From contig DHNJ01000310.1 in NCBI GenBank assembly GCA_002409445.1, positions 12,578 through 37,002 of the forward strand: 24,425 bases of DNA, read 5' to 3'. Below, piece after piece: positions 7,390-14,936 of this stretch. Below the pieces are notes generated by a model. It was given only the letters and a program-made list of their open reading frames with translations, ran no database searches and was not told the DNA's origin. A program made the position numbers and the translations under genes. Each line of letters starts with the position of its first letter. The first letter of the stretch is position 1. Source of the stretch: Armatimonadetes bacterium UBA5419 (GTDB lineage Bacteria; Armatimonadota; UBA10988).

Positions 7390-10300
7390 CTAGAAGCGGG
7401 CGCCGATCGTCGCGTTGAGCAGATGGGCGGTGTAACTGCCACCATAGCCGCTCTGCTCGGCGCCGCGGTTGCCGTAGTTGGTGAACTCGTAGCCCACGCG
7501 GCCGGTGATGATGTCGGTGATGCGCATGTCGATGCCGGTTTGGAAGCCGAGCCGGCTGTAGTTCTGCAGGCCGCCCGAGGCGCTGTCGCGGCGGAAGCTG
7601 GCGAAGGTGCTGTAGCGGCTGCCCCGGATCTGGTAGCGCAGGTCGAGGCCGAAGGAGTTGAAGCTGCTCTTCGGGCTGAGCCCGTAGGCGCCACCGGTCT
7701 GGCCCTCCTCGGTGGCGCGGAAGTGGTTGCCGGTGTTCATCAGCTGGAAGTCGGCGCGCAGATCCAGGAACTGGCTCAGTCGCCAGTCGAAGTTGGCGTT
7801 GAGGATGCTGGTGTTGGTGCTATCGCCGGTTTCGGTGTAGCGCATGCTCTGGCGGTTGAAGCCCAGGCCGAAGCCCATCGCCTGCGACGGCTGCCAGTGG
7901 ATGTTCGACTGCCAACTGTCGGAGTTGCTGCTGGCCAAGCGCCCGGTGGCCGAGACCGAGCGGTTCCAGCTCGCCGAGATGCTGACGGTGTTGATCGGCT
8001 GGTACATCAGCATGACGCTGGTCGACTGGTTCTTGTTGGTCAGCGACTGGCTAGCGCCCAGGGGCAGGCCGGTCAACGGGTCGACAGCGATGCCGGGGAC
8101 GGTGGGCTGCTGCGTGCCGGGGATGGGCACCTGGCGCCCCTCGTGCCAGGCGCGGTCCCACCAGTACCGCGGCGCCGTGCCCGGCGTTGGCGCCGGGTCG
8201 GGGGTGGTTTGGGGCTCGGTCGCGGTGGGGCGGCCGATGCGCGAGGTGTTGCGGGCGTCGGACAGTTGGTGGCTGATCTGTAGCGAGAGCCGGTCGAGGA
8301 TTTGCCACTGCAGGCTGCCGATGATGTTGCTGGCGCTGTTGCGCGTGGTCGTCGACTGCGAGTTAGCGAAGCTGTAGTCGAGCCGCGAGCTGAGCCGGCC
8401 ACCGTTGGTCGAGAAGGTCACGCCGGCGCGGCCGAGGATGGACGTGGTGTCCAGATTCTGCACGACGCCGGTGCTGCTGGTGCTGCCGGCCGAGCCGCTC
8501 GAGGTGTAGTCGAGGCCGGCGGTGAAGGCGAGCATCCGGCCGAGGCTGTGGCTGCCGTTGAGGCCCGCGCGCCAGACGCTGTTACCGTAGCCGCCGCCGC
8601 CGTTGGACTGGCGGTTGAAGAGGAACTGCAGGTTGGTTCGCGTACCGGGCCGCCAGGCGGCGGAGAGCACCTGCTGCTGGCTGCTGACCCGGGAGCGGGT
8701 GGCTAGCTGGGCGCCGCCGACCGTTGAGTAGGAGGTGAACGGGCGACTCGTGCCGCTGGCTGCGGCGGTCAGCTGGAACTGGCTGCCTGGTGTGTAGCTG
8801 GTGTTGATGCTCCAGCCACGCTCGTTCTGGTAGAAGCTGGTGCTGTCGATCCGCGCGAAGTTGTCGCTGATGCTCTTGAATTCGGCGTTGGCCTGGAAGT
8901 GGCCCCAGCGCGTCGCCGCCGACATGCGGTAGGCTGCGCCGCCCGAGCCGCTGGGCTGCTGCGTGCCGTCGTCCTCGGCATCGGTCTGGCGCCCGCGCCA
9001 GCCGCTGCCAAAGCTGCCGCCAATGCCGCCGGTGCCGGTATTGTAGCCGCCGTAGCCCGAGCCGCCGTAGGAGCCGGTCCCCCAGGTGGAGCCGCCGATC
9101 GATCCGCTGCCCCAGGTCGACCCCCCGTAGGAACCGCCATACCCGCTCGTGTAGCCCCCACTGCCGTAGCCAGTATCGAAGCCGTAGCCGCTCGACCCAT
9201 AGCCACCGTAGCCACCGTAGCCGCCGCCGCCCCAGCTGCTCGTGCCGCCGTAGCCGCCGAGGCTGAAGGGGTTGGCGCGGGTGCTCGGCTGGCCGGTGGA
9301 CAGCGCCATCTCGAATTGCAGGGCGAGCTTCTCGCCGAGGCCCCAGTAAGCGTCGAGCCCAAGCAGGCTGCGGTCGCCGCTGCCCATGTCGAGTGTCTCG
9401 CGCACGGAGAAGCGGACGACGATGTTGGTGCCTTCGGGCAGCAGCTGAAAGAAGCGCAGCTCGCCGGTCGTGTAGTTGATCTCGTAGTCGCTGTCGCGGA
9501 CCTGCAGCTGGCCGTTGACCGTGACCGACTCGCTGCCCGCGAGGATCGGACGCGGCCGGAGGGTGAACGGGCCGGCCGACGGCGTGGGCACGGTCAGCTG
9601 GTCGGTGACACGCTTCTCGACCGGCTCGTTGTTGGTCTTGGCCCCGGACATCTGGGCCATGTAGCTGGCGCCGACCTGCAGGTTGCGCATCACCGCGCCG
9701 GCCACGCGCGCGCCCAGCAGCAGGTCGCTCGGGCCGCTGCGGCTCATCGTCTCGTAGCGCACCTCGATGCGGTTGGCGGGGGTGATGATGCGGGTGCCCG
9801 AGAAGTTCAGCTCGCCGGTCGAGGGGTTCAGCGTGTAGTCGCCAGTGTCGCCATAGCCCGGCTGCTGGACCACGCCGTCGAGCAGGACAATTGCCGAGCC
9901 GTCGACCAGCGGCGTGTAGGTCAGGTAATAGGGCCCGGGGGTGCCGTTGCCGACGATGGTTTCGTTGCGAATGCTGCCCTGGACCAGGCTGCCAAAGGCC
10001 ATGTAGTCGACGCGGTTGGCGATGCGGCCCTCGGCCATCAGCCCGCGCAGCCGGCGGCTGAACTGCACGAAGCTGTTGCCGCGGTCGAAGGTCGGGTTGA
10101 TGTCGCCGAGGCTGACGCGGTTGTTCTGGTCCTCCCAGAACAGCCGCCAGATCGGCTTCACGTCATTGTAGCCGTAGCTGCGGTGGTCGAATTGGGCGTG
10201 CAGGTTGATGTTCGCCCACTTCCAGATCGGCCCCGAGAGCAGCAGGCTGGCCTGCTCGGTGAAGGTCTGGTTGCGGCCGTACTGGTCGTTGCGGAAGGTC

Positions 10301-10734
10301 TCGGTCTGGCCGCTGACGCTGCGTAGGTTGAGGCCCAACTGGCCCGAGCCCGAGATCTCGAAGCGGCGGTTGCGGCGGCCGGCCTGGAAGCCGACGCCGC
10401 CCACGCGGCCCGGCCCGAGCGCGCCGGGCGTCGTCACCAGCCCGGGCACTGCGGGGCTCCACGGTGCGCCACCGAAGTTGCCGCCCAGCGCGTTGCCGAA
10501 GTAGTCGCCGCTGTCGGGCTCGGCCGGCGCCTCCGCCGCGTCACCCTCGTCAGCCACGGGCTCGCCCTCGGCCGGCGGCATGATGGCGGGGTCCTCGACG
10601 ACCGGTTCGGCCGTCGTGTCGACCGCCGGGGCGGGCGGCGGGTCCTCGACCGGCGGCTCCTGGGCGATCGCCACGAGACCGAACGCCCACAGCGTCCAGA
10701 CCACGGCCCATGCCCAGTAGCGTCTATTCGTCAT
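7390..10734 (-). CDS. Large outer-membrane beta-barrel surface protein with Gly/Tyr-rich insert
   Basis: This 1114-residue protein has a signal peptide (NRR, then a Trp/Val/Leu-rich core, likely cleavage after AIA near residue 24). An acidic, Pro/Ala-rich linker (25-75) follows. From about 125 it is rich in alternating beta-strand sequence, typical of outer-membrane barrels, and it ends in ATIGARF with a terminal Phe, the usual barrel-insertion signal. Two related segments, about 278-328 and 399-446, share G-S-x-x-V-x-x-(D/N)-G, then DY-x-(L/I)N and a T-G-E-L-x-F strand. I recognise this pattern from large bacterial surface proteins but cannot name a family. Residues 491-581 are a low-complexity Gly/Tyr/Ser block. 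Its start overlaps the end of the glycosyltransferase gene by 11 bases, with only a weak ribosome-binding site, suggesting translational coupling. A role in transport, adhesion or surface-layer formation is possible; function is unknown. Confidence 0.85.
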   Translation of the reverse strand: MTNRRYWAWAVVWTLWAFGLVAIAQEPPVEDPPPAPAVDTTAEPVVEDPAIMPPAEGEPVADEGDAAEAPAEPDSGDYFGNALGGNFGGAPWSPAVPGLVTTPGALGPGRVGGVGFQAGRRNRRFEISGSGQLGLNLRSVSGQTETFRNDQYGRNQTFTEQASLLLSGPIWKWANINLHAQFDHRSYGYNDVKPIWRLFWEDQNNRVSLGDINPTFDRGNSFVQFSRRLRGLMAEGRIANRVDYMAFGSLVQGSIRNETIVGNGTPGPYYLTYTPLVDGSAIVLLDGVVQQPGYGDTGDYTLNPSTGELNFSGTRIITPANRIEVRYETMSRSGPSDLLLGARVAGAVMRNLQVGASYMAQMSGAKTNNEPVEKRVTDQLTVPTPSAGPFTLRPRPILAGSESVTVNGQLQVRDSDYEINYTTGELRFFQLLPEGTNIVVRFSVRETLDMGSGDRSLLGLDAYWGLGEKLALQFEMALSTGQPSTRANPFSLGGYGGTSSWGGGGYGGYGGYGSSGYGFDTGYGSGGYTSGYGGSYGGSTWGSGSIGGSTWGTGSYGGSGYGGYNTGTGGIGGSFGSGWRGRQTDAEDDGTQQPSGSGGAAYRMSAATRWGHFQANAEFKSISDNFARIDSTSFYQNERGWSINTSYTPGSQFQLTAAASGTSRPFTSYSTVGGAQLATRSRVSSQQQVLSAAWRPGTRTNLQFLFNRQSNGGGGYGNSVWRAGLNGSHSLGRMLAFTAGLDYTSSGSAGSTSSTGVVQNLDTTSILGRAGVTFSTNGGRLSSRLDYSFANSQSTTTRNSASNIIGSLQWQILDRLSLQISHQLSDARNTSRIGRPTATEPQTTPDPAPTPGTAPRYWWDRAWHEGRQVPIPGTQQPTVPGIAVDPLTGLPLGASQSLTNKNQSTSVMLMYQPINTVSISASWNRSVSATGRLASSNSDSWQSNIHWQPSQAMGFGLGFNRQSMRYTETGDSTNTSILNANFDWRLSQFLDLRADFQLMNTGNHFRATEEGQTGGAYGLSPKSSFNSFGLDLRYQIRGSRYSTFASFRRDSASGGLQNYSRLGFQTGIDMRITDIITGRVGYEFTNYGNRGAEQSGYGGSYTAHLLNATIGARF
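8992..9264 (-). repeat. Gly/Tyr/Ser-rich low-complexity coding repeat
   Basis: This stretch encodes residues 491-581 of the barrel protein. It is built from short irregular units such as GYGG, GGST-WG and SGYG, with Gly about half of all residues and Tyr, Ser, Thr and Trp making up most of the rest. At DNA level it shows imperfect 9-base periodicity from CCGTAGCC-type units. The strand sequence on both sides is barrel-like, so the block probably forms a long flexible or adhesive extracellular loop. Such repeats can expand or contract by slippage. Confidence 0.8.
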
Positions 10735-12073
10735 ACAGTCCCGGCAGATAGACGATAATCAACAGCGCGTTGATCAACCCGAACCAGAGCGGCGCCAGCA
10801 GCAGCCCATAGCGCCGCGGCGCCCCGCCCAGCAGGCCCGCGGGCCAGAGCCGACTCGGCCCGCCCGCCAGCCACAGCCCGAACAGCGGCAGCAGCCCGAA
10901 GAAGTACCGGCCCTGGGCCTGGAAGTACTTCAGGTTGAACCGCACGTACAGCAGCCCGAGCAGCAGCAGCCCGGCACCCGCCAGGGCGGCCCAGGCGACC
11001 AGCACGTCACGCCCGCCCTGCCCCGCGCGGCGCAGCAGGGCCCACACGGCACCGACCGTCGCGAACGCCAGCAGCGCAACCTGAATTGGGTAAACGCCCT
11101 GGGGCAGCAAGTTCTTCGCGCCTTCGTCCAGATAGACCATCGCGCTGCGCACCGTCCACTGCGCAACGTACGGCCAGTAGCTCCAGTCGGCATGGCGCGC
11201 GAACTGCTGCGCCAACCCCTCGGGCGTGATGCGACGGGTCAAGAAGCGCTCGTCGAAGGCCGCCTCGGCGAACAGGCCGCCGTAGACGATCTGGTTGCGC
11301 ACGAACCACCAACCGGCGATCAGCACCGCCACGCCGAGCGTCGCGCCGAGGGCGGCGAGCGCCTCGCGCGGACGGCGCGTGGCCCAAGCCTGCAAGGCCG
11401 CGGCCAGCAGCGCGAGCGGCACCAGTGCCAGGCTCGTCTGCTTGGTCAGCAGCGCACAGCCCAGCGCCACCCCGGTCCAGACCCCGAGCCGGACCGACGG
11501 CCCCTCACGCAGGCCGTGTGCCCAGAGCCAGAGACAGAGCGCCCACAGCGCGTTGGCCGGCAGGTCGTTGTTCAGGCGCGTCGCCAGATACGTCTGCTGC
11601 GGCCACAGTGCGACGACCGCCGCCGCCGCCAGCGCCAGGTCCTCGCTGACCAGCTCGCGCGCCAGCCGCCAGGTCAGCCAGACCGTGGCCACCGACGCCA
11701 GCAACGACAAAAACGCGGCCGCCCCGGGCCCACCGACCAGGTACAGCGGCACCGCCGCCAGGTAGTACAGCGGCGGCTGGTGGACCTCGAAGTTGGGGTC
11801 CTCCCAGTCGGTCTGCATGACCGGCAGCCCCAGCCGCCACTGCGTCCCGACCGGCGCCTCGCCCGCCAGCGACTGGATGAACAGCAGATGCGCCGGCTCA
11901 TCCGGCCCCCGCCCAAACGGCACGAGCCGGTTGTAGGCGAGGCCCAACAGCGCATGGCCGACCAGCAGCAGGATCAGCACCTGCCGCGCCCCCAGCTGGA
12001 TCTGACGCTGCGCCACCGCGGGCGCGGCAGCCTTCCGAGCAGACTTGGTTCGACGACGAGCACGCGGTGGCAT
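10724..12073 (-). CDS. GT-C fold membrane glycosyltransferase (GT39/DUF2142-like)
   Basis: The 449-residue protein has a Lys/Arg-rich cytoplasmic start (1-30) and about ten to twelve hydrophobic spans. The first outside loop carries GPDEPAH (56-62) followed by EVHQPPLYY (96-104). An acidic pair in this loop is the hallmark of GT-C enzymes that use a polyprenyl-phosphate sugar donor (PMT/ArnT/GT39 and DUF2142 relatives). It probably transfers a sugar on the outer face of the inner membrane. The acceptor cannot be read from sequence. The adjoining genes for surface proteins suggest protein glycosylation or surface-glycan building. The upstream gene cimA ends 60 bp away on the same strand. No ribosome-binding site precedes the ATG. 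A possible TACACT -10 lies 6 bases before it, so the message may be leaderless. The gene's end overlaps the barrel-protein start by 11 bases. Confidence 0.85.
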   Translation of the reverse strand: MPPRARRRTKSARKAAAPAVAQRQIQLGARQVLILLLVGHALLGLAYNRLVPFGRGPDEPAHLLFIQSLAGEAPVGTQWRLGLPVMQTDWEDPNFEVHQPPLYYLAAVPLYLVGGPGAAAFLSLLASVATVWLTWRLARELVSEDLALAAAAVVALWPQQTYLATRLNNDLPANALWALCLWLWAHGLREGPSVRLGVWTGVALGCALLTKQTSLALVPLALLAAALQAWATRRPREALAALGATLGVAVLIAGWWFVRNQIVYGGLFAEAAFDERFLTRRITPEGLAQQFARHADWSYWPYVAQWTVRSAMVYLDEGAKNLLPQGVYPIQVALLAFATVGAVWALLRRAGQGGRDVLVAWAALAGAGLLLLGLLYVRFNLKYFQAQGRYFFGLLPLFGLWLAGGPSRLWPAGLLGGAPRRYGLLLAPLWFGLINALLIIVYLPGLYDE

Positions 12074-12079
12074 GGGCGT

Positions 12080-12085
12080 AGTGTA
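12080..12085 (-). promoter_or_regulatory. Possible -10 element for a leaderless glycosyltransferase transcript
   Basis: On the minus strand the hexamer TACACT (TANNNT type) ends 6 bases before the glycosyltransferase ATG. Transcription would begin at or next to the start codon. No good -35 is present at 17-18 bases, and no ribosome-binding site is visible. This fits the leaderless promoter style known from Deinococcus and many actinobacteria, but a single hexamer is weak evidence. Confidence 0.3.
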
Positions 12086-12133
12086 ACCCGTCTGGCTAGC
12101 CCCTAGTCCTCTCGCCCGTGGTGGAGCGCGCGA

Positions 12134-13714
12134 CTACCCCACCGGCTCCACCCCGAGCTTCTCCAGGCCGTAGGCGATGCCGTCGGCGAGGGCTTGCCAG
12201 CTGGCGGCGACGACGTCCTCGCTGACGCCGACGGTGCCGAAGACGTGGTCGTCGGCGGTGTACTCGATGAGCACGCGGACGGAGGCGGCGGTGGCGGCGC
12301 GGGAGTCGAGGACGCGGACCTTGTAGTCCGAGAGCTGGATGCGGTGGACGTCGGGGTAGGCGCGGCCGAGGGCCTTGCGTAGGGCGTTGCTCAGCGCGTC
12401 GACCGGGCCGTTACCTTCCGCGACCGTGTGGCGCTCGCCGTCGCCGACGCGGACCTTGACCGTCGCTTCGTGGATCGTGCCGTCGCCATTGACGCGGTCG
12501 AGGCGGACGCGGTAGTTGATCAGCTCGAAGTGCGGGTGGTAGTCGTCCAGGGCGCGGCGGGCGAGCAGCTGGAAGCTGGCCTCGGCGGCCTCGAACTGGT
12601 AGCCGGCGGCCTCGAGCTCCTTGAGCCGCTCGAGCAGGCGACGGACGCGCGGGTCGCGCTTGTCCAGGTCGGGGTACAGTGCATCGAGCTTCCAGGCGAG
12701 GGCGCCAGCGCCGGCCTGGTCGCTGACGAGCACGCGGCTGCGGTTGCCGACGAGCTCGGCGGGCACGTGCTGGTAGGCCTGCGGCAGCTTGCGCATGGCG
12801 TCGATGTGCGTGCCGCCCTTGTGGGCGAAGGCGCTCGCGCCGACGTAGCCCTGGCGCTGGTTGTGGGTCTGGTTGGACAGCTCGCTGATCAGCCGCGAGA
12901 TGCGCGTGAGCTGTTCGAGACCGTCGGTGGCGATGGCCTCGTGGCCCATCTTGAGCATCACGTTGGGGATGATCTGGCAAAGGTTGGCGTTGCCGCAGCG
13001 CTCGCCCAGGCCGTTCATCGTGCCCTGCACGTGCGTCGCGCCCGCGGCCACGGCGACGATCGAGTTGGCCACGCCGCAGCCGATGTCGTCGTGGGCGTGG
13101 ATGCCGATGGGCACGCCGACCACCTCGCGCGCGGCGCGCACCGCGGCCTCGATCGCGGCGGGCAGGGTGCCGCCATTGGTGTCGCAGAGGACGACGCGCG
13201 CGGCGCCGGCCTCGGCCGCGGCGACGAGCGCGGCCAGCGCGTACTCGCGGTCGGTGGCGAAGCCGTCGAAGAAGTGCTCGGCGTCGAAGATGACCTGCTC
13301 GGCGTGCTGGGCCAGCCAGGCGACGCTGTCGGCGATCATCTCCAGGTTGGCTTCGCGGCTGACGCGCAGCACCTCGTCGACGTGGATGGTCCACGACTTG
13401 CCGAAGATGGTGATCACCGGTGCGCCCGAGGCGACGAGCGCCTGCAGCTGCGGGTCGTCGCCGGCGGCGCGGTCGGCGCGGCGGGTCGAGCCGAAGGCGG
13501 CGAGCTTGGACCCGCCCAGGTCCTGCTGCGCGGCGCGGGTGAAGAACTCGACGTCAACCTGGTGGGTCGGGTTGGGCCAGCCGCCCTCGATGTAGGCCAC
13601 GCCGAGCTCGGCGAGGGCACCCGCAATCCGCAGCTTGTCCTGGATCGAGTAGGAAATGCCCTCCGCCTGAGCTCCATCGCGCAGGGTGGTGTCATAGATC
13701 TCTACTCGGGCCAT
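12134..13714 (-). CDS. cimA: (R)-citramalate synthase
   Basis: The 526-residue enzyme condenses pyruvate and acetyl-CoA to (R)-citramalate, the first step of the threonine-independent isoleucine route, in the cytoplasm. The HMGL-like TIM barrel (about 3-270) has the TTLRDGAQAEG catalytic start (R12, D13), metal-binding HAHDD (206-210) and NGLGERCGNANL (234-245). The sequence IEGGWPNPT and the late SDQAGAGALAWK are characteristic of the CimA type rather than 2-isopropylmalate synthase (LeuA). Residues about 395-520 are a LeuA-type dimer/regulatory domain, the usual site of feedback inhibition by isoleucine. I chose the ATG at 13714 because GGAG lies 6 bases upstream and the catalytic motif begins directly after it. 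A longer open frame to 13882 adds residues with no family match. A TAAACT hexamer (13764-13769) could be its -10. The flanking genes are unrelated to amino-acid synthesis. Confidence 0.95.
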   Translation of the reverse strand: MARVEIYDTTLRDGAQAEGISYSIQDKLRIAGALAELGVAYIEGGWPNPTHQVDVEFFTRAAQQDLGGSKLAAFGSTRRADRAAGDDPQLQALVASGAPVITIFGKSWTIHVDEVLRVSREANLEMIADSVAWLAQHAEQVIFDAEHFFDGFATDREYALAALVAAAEAGAARVVLCDTNGGTLPAAIEAAVRAAREVVGVPIGIHAHDDIGCGVANSIVAVAAGATHVQGTMNGLGERCGNANLCQIIPNVMLKMGHEAIATDGLEQLTRISRLISELSNQTHNQRQGYVGASAFAHKGGTHIDAMRKLPQAYQHVPAELVGNRSRVLVSDQAGAGALAWKLDALYPDLDKRDPRVRRLLERLKELEAAGYQFEAAEASFQLLARRALDDYHPHFELINYRVRLDRVNGDGTIHEATVKVRVGDGERHTVAEGNGPVDALSNALRKALGRAYPDVHRIQLSDYKVRVLDSRAATAASVRVLIEYTADDHVFGTVGVSEDVVAASWQALADGIAYGLEKLGVEPVG

Positions 13715-13733
13715 GTCAGTCTCCAGTTGTTTT

Positions 13734-13751
13734 GCCCGCGTGATGGCGGGC
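13734..13751 (-). promoter_or_regulatory. 6-bp hairpin in the cimA leader
   Basis: GCCCGC and GCGGGC pair around a 6-base loop, starting 19 bases upstream of the cimA start codon and close to its GGAG site. In the minus-strand RNA the stem is followed by AAAAC rather than a U-run, so it is not a terminator. It may modulate cimA translation or be incidental in this GC-rich DNA. Confidence 0.3.
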
Positions 13752-13804
13752 ACGCGAACAGATAGTTTACCATGGGGATCCGCCCAAACCGGGGCCGCCG
13801 CGGC

Positions 13805-13833
13805 TTGACTCGCGTAGCCCGCCCTGCGACACT
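13805..13833 (+). promoter_or_regulatory. Candidate sigma-70-type promoter for galM and the beta-helix gene
   Basis: TTGACT (13805-13810), a 17-base spacer and GACACT (13828-13833) give five of six matches at -35 and three of six at -10. Transcription would start near 13840. That leaves a leader of about 13 bases containing little more than the GGAG at 13840-13843, 9 bases before the galM ATG. The -10 is weak, so this is a candidate only. Confidence 0.4.
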
Positions 13834-13852
13834 CGGCGCGGAGTGAGCCGCG

Positions 13853-14917
13853 ATGTTTGACCTGCGCCCTTCCGTGACCCACGAGCCGTGGGGTGAACTG
13901 CCCTCGGGCGAGACCGTGACCCGCTTCACGCTGACCAACGCGGGTGGGGTGGTACGGCTGCTCGACCTGGGCGGGACTATCACCGAGGTGCTCGTGCCGG
14001 ACCGCGACGGCGCGCTGGGCGACGTGGTCCTAGGCTTCGACAGCCTCGCGCCGTACGCCGCGGGCCACCCGTTCTTCGGCGTGCTCGTCGGCCGCGTGGC
14101 CAACCGCATCGCGGGCGCCAGCTTCGAGATCGACGGGCGCACCTACCAGCTGCGCGCCAACGACGGCCCGAACACGCTGCACGGCGGTGGGCGCGGGTTC
14201 GACAAGCACCTATGGGCCGCCGAGCCGGTCGCGGACGACACGCGCGGGCCGGCGGTGCGGCTGCGGCTGGTCAGCCCCGACGGCGACGAGGGCTTCCCCG
14301 GCCGCCTCGAGGTCGAGGTGGTCTATTGGTGGTCGGCGGACGGCGAGCTGGGCATCGACTACCAGGCGACGACCGACCAAACCACGCCGGTCAACCTGAC
14401 CAACCACAGCTACTTCAACCTGGCCGGCGGCGGGACCATCCTCGACCACCGGCTGAAGCTGGCCGCCGAGCGCTACACGGTGCCGGGGCCGGGCCTGATC
14501 CCCACCGGCGAGCTGGCCCCCGTGGCCGGCACGCCGTTCGACTTCACCCAGCCCCAGCCCATCGGCTCGCGCTTGGCCCAGACCGGCGGGCAGCCGGCCG
14601 GCTACGACCACAACTACGTCCTGCTGGAGGGCGACGGCATGGTTCGGACCGTGGTCTGGGTCGACGAGCCGACCACCGGCCGCCGGCTGGAGATGGCCAC
14701 GACTACGCCCGGCGTGCAGTTCTACAGCGGCAACTTCCTCGATGGCGGGACGGTGGGCAAGGGCGGCCAGCGCTACGTGCAGCATGCCGGCTTCTGCCTG
14801 GAGGCCCAGCACTACCCCGATTCCGTACACCGCCCCGAGTTCCCGTCGATTCTGCTCGCCCCGGGTGAGCTGTACCGCCAGACGACCATCTACCGCTTCG
14901 GCCTGACCCCCGAGTAG
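13853..14917 (+). CDS. galM: Aldose 1-epimerase (mutarotase)
   Basis: The 354-residue protein interconverts alpha and beta anomers of galactose, glucose and related sugars. It matches the GalM family at every key point. R85 and N84 are in RVANRIAGA, H110 in NTLHGGGRGF, catalytic-acid H185 in NLTNHSYFNLAG, D252 in YDHNYVL and catalytic-base E317 in CLEAQHYPDS. There is no signal peptide, so it is cytoplasmic. Its length is normal for the family. GGAG 9 bases upstream supports the start. The next gene begins 19 bases after its stop with its own ribosome-binding site, so the two are probably co-transcribed. Together with the beta-helix protein and the nearby alpha-L-rhamnosidase, this points to use of a galactose-containing polymer. 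Confidence 0.95.
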   Translation: MFDLRPSVTHEPWGELPSGETVTRFTLTNAGGVVRLLDLGGTITEVLVPDRDGALGDVVLGFDSLAPYAAGHPFFGVLVGRVANRIAGASFEIDGRTYQLRANDGPNTLHGGGRGFDKHLWAAEPVADDTRGPAVRLRLVSPDGDEGFPGRLEVEVVYWWSADGELGIDYQATTDQTTPVNLTNHSYFNLAGGGTILDHRLKLAAERYTVPGPGLIPTGELAPVAGTPFDFTQPQPIGSRLAQTGGQPAGYDHNYVLLEGDGMVRTVVWVDEPTTGRRLEMATTTPGVQFYSGNFLDGGTVGKGGQRYVQHAGFCLEAQHYPDSVHRPEFPSILLAPGELYRQTTIYRFGLTPE

Positions 14918-14936
14918 ACCTACCGAGGAGCACACC

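Noticed and set aside
8992..9264. CRISPR-like or minisatellite array
   Set aside because: The units are short, irregular and in frame, with no spacers of constant length; they encode a Gly/Tyr-rich protein segment.
3765..12073. Classic polysaccharide utilisation locus
   Set aside because: No SusC-like TonB-dependent receptor, SusD lipoprotein or linked regulator is present; the barrel protein has no visible plug domain or TonB box.
12428..13765. 445-codon plus-strand open frame opposite cimA
   Set aside because: It lies wholly antisense to a well-conserved enzyme, and its composition is that of a shadow frame.
13715..13882. N-terminal extension of cimA by 56 residues
   Set aside because: The extension lacks family similarity and overlaps the galM start. 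A ribosome-binding site and the TTLRDG motif fix the start at 13714.
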